Of a stretch of DNA of 14,635 nt, positions 1-5,457 are shown one piece after another. Numbering within the stretch: position 1 is the first letter of the stretch; each line of letters opens with the position of its first letter. Position numbers and translations under genes: made by a program. The stretch is taken from NCBI GenBank assembly GCA_964429355.1, contig CAYSCH010000243.1, forward strand, positions 1 through 14,635. Reading direction: 5' to 3'. The stretch is from JAAYAY01 sp964429355. GTDB taxonomy: Bacteria > Planctomycetota > Planctomycetia > Pirellulales > Thermoguttaceae. The notes beneath the pieces are model-generated. The model made no database searches and was not told where the DNA came from. It saw nothing but the letters and a program-made list of their open reading frames with translations.

Positions 1-106
1 CGAACACTAGAAGACCAAATCTTGAAAAACCAATAATTAAGCGGAACGTTGTTTTGTTTGCCTGGGTTGCGATCATGCGGTACACTTCCGTGCAGTTCCA
101 TTTTTC

Positions 107-150
107 AGCCCGGCCGCGTTTCGCCTCGCAGCGCGCCGGGCTTTGTTTTT
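107..150 (+). terminator. Rho-independent terminator facing right
   Basis: A GC-rich stem (AGCCCGGCCGCG at 107-118 against CGCGCCGGGCT at 132-142, one bulged base) is followed by a T-rich tract at 142-150. The T tract lies on the plus strand only, so it ends transcription coming from a gene to the left of the window, not the leftward excisionase operon. No plus-strand gene is visible in 1-106. Confidence 0.7.
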
Positions 151-197
151 GCCGTTGTCACAGTGCTCTCCTTTGGTAGTGTTGGGGCGGTGGATCA

Positions 198-237
198 GGC
201 TCCCGTGCGATGTGGGAGCCGGGGGGCAGGGTGCCCC
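198..237 (-). other. Two GC hairpins downstream of the excisionase gene
   Basis: Two perfect inverted repeats sit next to each other just past the excisionase stop: GGCTCCC/GGGAGCC (198-204 and 214-220) and GGGGCA/TGCCCC (223-228 and 232-237). They could cap the 3' end of the leftward operon mRNA. Neither is followed by a T tract on the minus strand, so a classical intrinsic terminator is not supported. Confidence 0.35.
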
Positions 238-250
238 AAGCAGAATCTCG

Positions 251-478
251 TCAGTCGGTCTGCGTCCGGGTGCGAGACGCGAGCCAGGCGTCGAGATCGG
301 AGACGCGATAGAGCGCCTTGGCGCCGACGCGAACATACGGCAGTCCGTATCGCCCGGTCGAGGCCCAGACAGCCAGGGTCTGCTTGTTGACGCCCAGGTA
401 TTCCGCCGCTTCCTGGCGGGTGACGAGTGGCCGAGTGAGAGGCAGGCGGTCAGAGGCAGGGGTGGTAGCCGTAGACAT
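251..478 (-). CDS. Excisionase-like helix-turn-helix protein
   Basis: This 75-aa protein is the size and shape of a small recombination directionality factor or excisionase. Residues 18-66 match the MerR-like HTH_17 pattern: 'LVTRQEAAEYLGVNKQTLAVW' type helix-turn-helix, then a basic wing (YVRVGAKALYRVSDLDAWL) typical of excisionases that bend DNA at attachment sites. The ATG at 478 has an AGGAG ribosome binding site 9 bases upstream. It is the third gene after an integrase and an unknown gene, all leftward, which supports a role in excision or in control of the element. Residues 1-17 are a short Pro/Thr/Ala-rich leader. A plain transcription regulator of the same fold is the main alternative. 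Family assignment is by motif only. Confidence 0.75.
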   Translation of the reverse strand: MSTATTPASDRLPLTRPLVTRQEAAEYLGVNKQTLAVWASTGRYGLPYVRVGAKALYRVSDLDAWLASRTRTQTD

Positions 479-575
479 CGATGATCGCTCCTGTGAATCA
501 CGAGTGATTGGAAGGCAACAGGAACGAATTTATACCGCCGCGATAGTCTGTCTACGCTTTTTTTGACCGGTGATC

Positions 576-615
576 GAAAATGGGTGGAAATGACAGGAAA
601 TGACTGAAAATGATT
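576..615. repeat. Four tandem 10-bp repeats (GGAAATGACN-type)
   Basis: Four near-identical decamers follow each other exactly: GAAAATGGGT (576-585), GGAAATGACA (586-595), GGAAATGACT (596-605) and GAAAATGATT (606-615). They lie in the 143-bp gap between the 176-aa gene and the excisionase gene. One repeat per helical turn puts every copy on the same DNA face, as expected for cooperative protein binding. A binding site for the excisionase or the 176-aa HTH protein is an inference. Confidence 0.6.
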
Positions 616-621
616 GGCCGG

Positions 622-1152
622 CTACTTGTTGGGCAGGTGGGCCTGGTGGATCATCCAGCCCAGCGGGCCTTTTTTGACGGTCAGTTCGCCGGCCTTCATT
701 TTGCGTCGGATCGTCGATTCGGCTTTATGGAGCATCTTTTCCAGCTCGTGCATCGTATACGGACCCACCCAGTCGCCACGTCCGCTGGATTCGGGGACCT
801 TGCCTTTAGGGATGTGACCGTTGCTCCCCATGATCACAGCCAGGTCTCGCACGTAGAGCAACGCCTCATTTGTCCCCTCGGTCTGTAGGTTCTGAATGGC
901 CTCCTCGATCACTTGTCTGATGCGATCGGAGAGGCCCGTGGAATAATGCGCGTCGATCCAAGCCAGGGCGAAATGCCCGTTCGTGATCTGCGCCCGCAGC
1001 CGGCGAGAGTAATGGGCCACGTTGCTGTACTGAGGGACGACACCTATCAGGTCATCGCCGACGACGTCCCATCCGGCAACTCCTTGGGCGAGCAGCTCGG
1101 CCAGTGGCCCGAAGAAGTCGTCACAGATGTTCCACGGCTTGTCTTCACTCAT
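622..1152 (-). CDS. Hypothetical 176-aa protein with C-terminal helix-turn-helix, integrase operon
   Basis: I do not recognise a family for this protein. Residues 1-110 are mixed and acidic with no clear motif. Residues 131-175 (YTMHELEKMLHKAESTIRRK, then KAGEL, then a basic wing KKGPLGWMIHQAHLP) resemble the HTH_17/excisionase type DNA-binding fold also seen in the downstream 75-aa protein. Its ATG (1152) lies inside the end of the integrase gene with an 8-bp overlap and a GGAGGG site upstream, so it is almost certainly translationally coupled to int. A second directionality factor or a regulator of int are the leading guesses. The distance to the excisionase gene is 143 bp and holds a tandem repeat. 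No signal peptide or membrane segment is seen. Confidence 0.7.
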   Translation of the reverse strand: MSEDKPWNICDDFFGPLAELLAQGVAGWDVVGDDLIGVVPQYSNVAHYSRRLRAQITNGHFALAWIDAHYSTGLSDRIRQVIEEAIQNLQTEGTNEALLYVRDLAVIMGSNGHIPKGKVPESSGRGDWVGPYTMHELEKMLHKAESTIRRKMKAGELTVKKGPLGWMIHQAHLPNK

Positions 1153-2329
1153 CGACCTGCCCTCCGTTGTGTTCCAGATACTCGCCGGCCCTGGTCATCG
1201 CATCAACGGCACCGTTGACGGAGGCCCGTACGGGGTCCAATTGCAGTCTCGCGTAGACGCTCGTGGCCTTTGGGTCTCGGTGCCCAAGGGAGGCCCCGAC
1301 GATTTGCAGGGAGGCCCCCTGAATCGTCTGCCAACTGCCCAGGGATCGTCGCAAATCGTGCGGACGAAGATCTCCGATCCCCGCTGCCTTCAGGACTCGG
1401 GCCCAGGACTTCCGCGGATCCACCACATGGCCGCTCTTGGTGTCGGCCGGAAATACCCACGGCTCTGATTCCGGCAGGTCGTTTCGCCTGGTCGTGAGAA
1501 TCGCCACGGCGGGCGGTGGCAGCACGATCGCCACGGGCCGCCCGTTCTTCGTCTTTTGTCCGGGCAGGTACCACACGCCGGCCGCCAAGTCGATGTCCAG
1601 CCAGGTCATCGCAGCCACATTTCCTCGCCTGGCGCCGGAGAATAGACAGATCAGCCAGAAGTCCCGCCAGGTTGCCGGCTCGCCGGCCAGGGCCTGGAAG
1701 AACGGGCGAAACTCATCCCCCTGAATGAACCTGTCCCGCTGCATCTCCCGAAACCGCTGGACGCCCTCGCAGGGGTTCCGGCCGTCGTGGCCGAGCTCGC
1801 CGGCCTTGCCCCACATGGCGGAAAGGAGGGCTCTGCACCGGTTGGCTTGATAGGGGCCGTGTTTCTCGCCGATCGTGCGGTGCCAGGTGGCCACGTCGGG
1901 AGTGCCCAGGTCGCTCAGCCGCTTGTTGGCGATCGAAACGAAATACTTGTCGAACATTCGTTGATCGTCTCGCCAGGTCTTTTTGCGCAGCTTCGCGTGT
2001 TGGATCCACTGGCCAAACAGCTCCTTGACGGTCGGGACTTCCCTGGTGGCCCGCCGAACAGCAACCGGGTTCTCTCCCCGGTTCAGCCGACCCAACACGT
2101 CCATGGCTTCTTCGCGGGCCTGCTCGACGGACATCTGGGGGAACGTGCCGAGGGCGTAGCGGAAGGGCCTCCCTGCCACCTTGCGATAGATCGAGAACGT
2201 CTTGGTCCCGTTGGACGTGACCCGCAACACGAGGCCTGGTGTCTTGGCGTCGCGGTACTGGTCCCGGCCATTTTCGGGGAGTGACAGCTCTTCTATTCGC
2301 CGCTTACTGAAAGAAAACGAATCTCCCAT
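1145..2329 (-). CDS. int: P4-type tyrosine recombinase (integrase)
   Basis: This is a site-specific tyrosine recombinase that inserts and excises the mobile element at a tRNA gene. The protein is 394 aa, the usual length for the P4/DUF4102 group. Residues 5-88 form the N-terminal arm-binding domain (SLPENGRDQYRDAKTPGLVL, then YALGTFPQMSVEQAREEA). A core-binding SAM-like domain covers about 98-185. The catalytic domain (about 200-370) keeps the active-site set: R234 in SGARRGN, a lysine in QKTKNGRP (about 259-261), H324 and R327 in RPHDLRR, H350 in SLGHRD and the nucleophile Y359 in SVYARL. It appears intact. The ATG at 2329 has a strong GGGAGGT site 5 bases upstream. It is the first gene of the int-orf176-xis operon and lies 260 bp from the tRNA fragment that marks the element border. 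A palindrome of the presumed arm octamer starts only 11 bp upstream of the start codon, which suggests autoregulation. Confidence 0.95.
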   Translation of the reverse strand: MGDSFSFSKRRIEELSLPENGRDQYRDAKTPGLVLRVTSNGTKTFSIYRKVAGRPFRYALGTFPQMSVEQAREEAMDVLGRLNRGENPVAVRRATREVPTVKELFGQWIQHAKLRKKTWRDDQRMFDKYFVSIANKRLSDLGTPDVATWHRTIGEKHGPYQANRCRALLSAMWGKAGELGHDGRNPCEGVQRFREMQRDRFIQGDEFRPFFQALAGEPATWRDFWLICLFSGARRGNVAAMTWLDIDLAAGVWYLPGQKTKNGRPVAIVLPPPAVAILTTRRNDLPESEPWVFPADTKSGHVVDPRKSWARVLKAAGIGDLRPHDLRRSLGSWQTIQGASLQIVGASLGHRDPKATSVYARLQLDPVRASVNGAVDAMTRAGEYLEHNGGQVDE

Positions 2330-2340
2330 TGCACCTCCCT

Positions 2341-2494
2341 GGTAGCCCTGGGGCTACCGCTTTCTTCGGGCGATTGCTGGTACATCTGACGGAATCTGAC
2401 GGAACCTGGACGGAAGCTGACGGAGAACCTCGCGTTTCCGGGGCTACCAGGGGGCTACCTTTGGCGTCAATTCGCGTGTAATCGCAGGTAGCCC
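2341..2494. repeat. Five copies of GGTAGCCC/GGGCTACC upstream of int (presumed arm-type sites)
   Basis: The octamer occurs as a perfect palindrome (GGTAGCCC 2341-2348, GGGCTACC 2351-2358), as a direct pair 11 bp apart (2441-2448 and 2452-2459, each extended by a 5' G), and inverted again at 2487-2494. I found it nowhere else in the window. The position between the integrase start and the tRNA attachment site is where arm-type integrase binding sites occur in lambda- and P4-like elements. Binding by this integrase is inferred. Confidence 0.65.
2386..2425. repeat. Four phased CTGACGGAA repeats upstream of int
   Basis: CTGACGGAA occurs at 2386-2394 and 2396-2404, CTGGACGGAA at 2406-2415 and CTGACGGAG at 2417-2425. 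The start-to-start spacing is 10, 10 and 11 bp, about one helical turn. The array lies between the arm-type octamers. Its TGAC-GGAA core resembles the decamer array at 576-615, so the same operon-encoded HTH protein may bind both places. Confidence 0.6.
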
Positions 2495-2589
2495 CGCGAA
2501 TAGGAGCTTAGCCGTAAGCCTTTACGCTGTCAAGCGTTGTTTAGAGGTGGGCATCTGACGACATTGCTGGAAAACGACCCTGAAAGTAA

Positions 2590-2631
2590 CTGGGGGTCAG
2601 AAGGCCGCTGGTTCAAATCCAGTCACCCCGA
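2590..2631 (+). tRNA. 3' fragment of tRNA-Pro(GGG), attachment-site scar
   Basis: The segment folds as the 3' half of a proline tRNA. It has the anticodon loop CTGGGGG (2590-2596, anticodon GGG at 2592-2594), the 3' anticodon stem TCAGA, a 5-nt variable loop, the T-arm GCTGG-TTCAAAT-CCAGT (2607-2623), the acceptor strand CACCCCG (2624-2630) and discriminator A2631. CCA is not encoded. The 5' half is missing: no CGGGGTG acceptor strand or matching 5' anticodon stem (TCTGA) lies upstream. A fragment that begins at the anticodon loop beside an integrase is the classic displaced 3' end left by tRNA-targeted integration. Confidence 0.75.
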
Positions 2632-2641
2632 TCTTGAACGA

Positions 2642-2676
2642 AAAGCCTTGCGTAGCAACAAGTTACGCAAGGCTTT
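2642..2676. terminator. Bidirectional intrinsic terminator
   Basis: A perfect 13-bp stem (AAAGCCTTGCGTA at 2642-2654 with TACGCAAGGCTTT at 2664-2676) encloses a 9-nt loop. The plus strand continues with a T-rich tail (TTTCTTCTGTCCTT) and the minus strand with TTTTCGTTC, so it can stop transcription both ways. It lies just after the tRNA 3' end and just after the stop of the leftward tandem-receiver gene. Confidence 0.85.
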
Positions 2677-2732
2677 CTTCTGTCCTTCCGAAGGGCGCGC
2701 GGGCATGCACCCGGCTCCTGATCGCTTCGTCT

Positions 2733-4187
2733 TCAGGTCGGGACGGCCAGACCGGCTTCCGTGTCGACGGGGTGCAGGTCGATGTGCCGTTCCAGTTCCT
2801 GGCGGAGTTCGTCGAAATTCCAGGGTTTGGTGAAATAGGCGGCTACTCCCAGGCTGAGCATCGTTCGCCGCACGGCCGGATTGGTCTCGCCCGTAAGCAC
2901 GATGACCGGCACATCCTTGGTGAGCGGATGAGCCTGGAAGCGGCCGAAGATGTAGGTCCCCTCGCCGTCGGGCATTCGCAGGTCGGTAATGATCACGTCG
3001 GGCCTGGTGTCCAGCCCCGTCCAGAAGCCCTGCATGCCGTCGAACGCCCGAATCACGTCGACACCCAGCGGGCGCAGTCGCATCATGATCGCCTGGGAGA
3101 CATGCGGGTCGTCGTCGATGCAAAGGACTTTGGGGCGTCGGCGGGCTGCGGTCCCTTCCTCGGGCTCGCCATCTCGCCACGGCGGCCGGCTCCCTTCCGC
3201 GGTGAGCGGCTCGGTGTTTGTGCCGGCCCCGGTTTGAGCGGGTTCCAGGCTCGTGTGGTGGGCTGCGTCCGCTCTTTTCGCGTAACGCTTCCACTGATTC
3301 GTGCAGCCGGGTGCCCGTTCGCACAAAGCCGTGCTGTGGGTCAACTCATTCAGCAGTTCTTCCACGTTCACCGGCTTCGACAGGCACCGTTGGCCGTCGA
3401 GAGATCGATACTCGTGCGCCAGCTCGTGGGACTTGCCATCGATAACGACCACGGTGAGGATGGTGGCGGCCAGCGGATGTTCGCTGAGTCGTGCCACGAC
3501 CGCGCTGGGAGTCGTATCCGGCAACGCCGAGTCGACCAGGATCAGTTTAGGGTTCTCGTTGAAGCATGCCATGTAGGCCGTGTCGGCATCGCGCATCTCA
3601 ATCAGGTCGATACAGTATCGGCGCAGTTCCTTTTCGAGAGCTTTGAACCCCCTCGGGTCGTTGTGGATGTAGAGAATCTTCGTTTCGATGCATCCGTCGG
3701 GGAGGGCAAGAGGTTCCTTGGCTGCCGCACTCGGCGTCAACTCGGAGGCGAGCGATGTTCCGTCCGCAGATGCCTTCGTTCGGCTCGCGCGGTTGGCTCC
3801 CGGCCTGGGAGCACCGGCCGGCATTCGCGATCGACGCAGCCAGGATGCCAGCAGCATCCCGCTGACCATCGAGGCGATCACTGTGGCGATCATGACCACG
3901 CCAATCATCGGCTCACCTGTCCAGTCGGCACTTGCCGGCTCGCTTGCAGGGCCCCCCCGTGCCGTCCCGAACGCCGCTTGAACTGACTGGCCTGCAGGTT
4001 CCTGCGACGCTGTCGACACGCTTGCCAGGCCCAAGGTAGCGGCAAGGATGGCCGCTGGCAGGGTTCTCCAGCCACGGAGAACGAAAACAAAACGACCACC
4101 GGCCCCGACGATTTCCTGCCGAAGGAAGCGTTTGTGGTGCTTCGGCGGCAAGGCCGCAGTTTTCGAACGGTTTGTGGCAGAGTCCAT
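2733..4187 (-). CDS. Membrane-anchored tandem-receiver (double REC) protein
   Basis: This 484-aa protein has two CheY-like receiver domains and no visible output domain. A basic N-terminus leads to a hydrophobic, signal-like segment (about 41-60) and a second membrane segment at about 94-116, followed by RRSR, so the receivers should be cytoplasmic. Receiver 1 (about 169-285) keeps phospho-acceptor D219 (LILVDS) and K271, but its acidic pair reads N176-D177 and the usual Thr/Ser is not evident, so it may be partly inactive. Receiver 2 (about 352-470) is complete: D358/D359, D402 (IITDLRMP), T432 (VLTG) and K454 (FTKPW). A Pro/Gly-rich linker (about 290-350) joins them. The ATG at 4187 has an AGGA site. 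It is divergent from a single-receiver gene whose domain closely resembles receiver 2. Partners are probably nearby histidine kinases. Confidence 0.85.
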   Translation of the reverse strand: MDSATNRSKTAALPPKHHKRFLRQEIVGAGGRFVFVLRGWRTLPAAILAATLGLASVSTASQEPAGQSVQAAFGTARGGPASEPASADWTGEPMIGVVMIATVIASMVSGMLLASWLRRSRMPAGAPRPGANRASRTKASADGTSLASELTPSAAAKEPLALPDGCIETKILYIHNDPRGFKALEKELRRYCIDLIEMRDADTAYMACFNENPKLILVDSALPDTTPSAVVARLSEHPLAATILTVVVIDGKSHELAHEYRSLDGQRCLSKPVNVEELLNELTHSTALCERAPGCTNQWKRYAKRADAAHHTSLEPAQTGAGTNTEPLTAEGSRPPWRDGEPEEGTAARRRPKVLCIDDDPHVSQAIMMRLRPLGVDVIRAFDGMQGFWTGLDTRPDVIITDLRMPDGEGTYIFGRFQAHPLTKDVPVIVLTGETNPAVRRTMLSLGVAAYFTKPWNFDELRQELERHIDLHPVDTEAGLAVPT

Positions 4188-4717
4188 GTTCTCGTCCTTT
4201 CTCCGGTAATGTCGCTGTTTCTGTATCTGACTGGCCCGGCATGGTACGACGAAATTCCAGATGGTGGGGCGTCATAGATCTGTCTGTGGGAATCCACGAT
4301 CGCGCCGTAGCATTCCACAACAAGAGTACGTCACGGTGTGGAAAAATCGAGGCTTCAATCCGAAGAGTCCGACAATTCGGCCCTTGCGGAATCATCCTCA
4401 TACTCCGCGAGGCGAGTGGCGGAATTCGAGCAATCGCCGCGTCACGCGGCAGGCTCGCAAGTGCTGGCGCTGAAGCCAGTTAATCACCGCTCCCACTGCC
4501 TTGTCGATCCAGGTTGGACTCGGCGGTCGTGGACTCTGCGGAGGTGCTTGACGGTCATAAGCTATACTTCAGACACACGGTGCGATCAGGCGTGGTTCCT
4601 ACGGTTCGTTTGGAACCTCCGCACATGCCGGCCAGATCGGGCCGCGCCAGGACGGAGGCTCATCGCAGCGCGCCGTGTGAGACCTTCTCATCCGGAACTA
4701 GCACCAGGAGCAATTTG
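4188..4717. other. 530-bp divergent intergenic region
   Basis: This lies between the starts of the tandem-receiver gene and the single-receiver gene, so it should hold both promoters. I could not identify a convincing -35/-10 pair. A perfect GCCGCG-tca-CGCGGC hairpin occurs at 4436-4450. Open frames here are short, arginine-rich and without family motifs, so no gene is called. Confidence 0.5.
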
Positions 4718-5170
4718 ATGAGCGACTTCGCGGATTCCTGCCATTCCGCCTCGGTTGTTGACCTGGNNNNNNNNNNCTCCGACGTGAAACGGGCGACCAT
4801 CTTGTCAATCGACGATGATCCGAACATCTCCAGCGCGATCGCGTGCCGATTTCGCCCCTACCAGATCGAGGTCCTGCGGGCTTTTCACGGAGAGCAAGGA
4901 ATCTGGATGGCCGCTACGAAAAAGCCCGACCTCGTGATCACGGATCTCTGCATGCCGCTCACCGGGGGAGAGGATGTGGTTGCCTGCCTGAAGAGGATGC
5001 CGGAAACAGGCCATATCCCGATCATCGTGCTCACCGGCCAGCCCAATGGCCATATGAGACGCCAGTTGCGTCAGATGGGAGTCGATGGCTATCTGACCAA
5101 GCCGATCGAATTCGAATTGCTGCGCAACGTCGTCGCAATGTTCATCAGTCTCGAGAGTCCGATCGGATAG
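4718..5170 (+). CDS. Single-domain response regulator (receiver only), interrupted by an assembly gap
   Basis: This is a stand-alone CheY-like receiver of about 150 aa. Residue numbers assume the 10-N gap length is real. The domain spans about 25-145 with the acidic pair D32/D33 (LSIDDDP), phospho-acceptor D76 (VITDLCMP), T106 (VLTG) and K128 (LTKP), so it should be phosphorylatable. There is no DNA-binding or enzyme domain, so the output is probably a protein contact. ATG 4718 is preferred over upstream in-frame ATGs because AGGAGC lies 7 bases upstream and the preceding residues look non-coding. Residues 17-20 fall in the gap, so the link between the first 16 residues and the receiver is unproven. 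The receiver is a paralogue of receiver 2 in the divergent neighbour: both share IDDDP, RAF.G.QG.W, ITDL.MP, IVLTG and RR. Confidence 0.8.
   Translation: MSDFADSCHSASVVDLXXXXSDVKRATILSIDDDPNISSAIACRFRPYQIEVLRAFHGEQGIWMAATKKPDLVITDLCMPLTGGEDVVACLKRMPETGHIPIIVLTGQPNGHMRRQLRQMGVDGYLTKPIEFELLRNVVAMFISLESPIG
4767..4776. other. Assembly gap (10 N)
   Basis: Ten N bases interrupt the response-regulator gene after codon 16. Ten is a common placeholder, so the true missing length and reading-frame continuity are unknown. Confidence 0.98.
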
Positions 5171-5457
5171 CCAGTCGGCAAGGACCCGGTCGCCACTCGC
5201 CTACCGANNNNNNNNNNGTGCGATTGGCCGGACAGGTCGCGCTACTGTTGTTCGGATTGTGCCGAGTTCTCCTCGCCGGCATAGCCGCACAAACCATCTC
5301 CCGGGTGGTATTATGCTTGCCATCGACGAGTCCAAGACCACGCCGTCTGGCAGGTTGACTCCGCATTGCTGCGGCGGCGTACCGTGTTGACCACGTGACT
5401 GCGATCTATACTTGCGCAGTGCTCGGTGTCTGTCAGTACTGCACGGGAGACAAAAAC
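5171..5457. other. Intergenic region with an assembly gap before the hybrid kinase
   Basis: About 287 bp without a supported gene. It contains a 10-N gap and about 240 bp of sequence before the kinase start. A hydrophobic in-frame stretch begins right after the gap and ends at 5358. It has no known motif and no visible start context. It could be the tail of a gene hidden in the gap or chance. Confidence 0.5.
5208..5217. other. Assembly gap (10 N)
   Basis: A second run of ten N lies 37 bp after the response-regulator stop. With the gap at 4767-4776 it makes 4777-5207 a 431-bp island whose placement depends on scaffolding. Confidence 0.98.

Noticed and set aside
49..390. Plus-strand 113-aa frame at the left edge
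   Set aside because: It runs through a terminator hairpin and antisense to the excisionase gene, and its composition is Arg/Ser-rich.
2634..3986. Plus-strand 450-aa frame opposite the tandem-receiver gene
   Set aside because: It is the antisense of a clear receiver protein and shows no domain of its own.
4436..4450. Hairpin GCCGCG-tca-CGCGGC as a terminator
   Set aside because: No T tract follows on either strand, and no gene ends nearby.
5218..5358. Hydrophobic in-frame stretch starting at the second assembly gap
   Set aside because: No start context or family motif; could be the end of a gene lost in the gap, but it cannot be supported.
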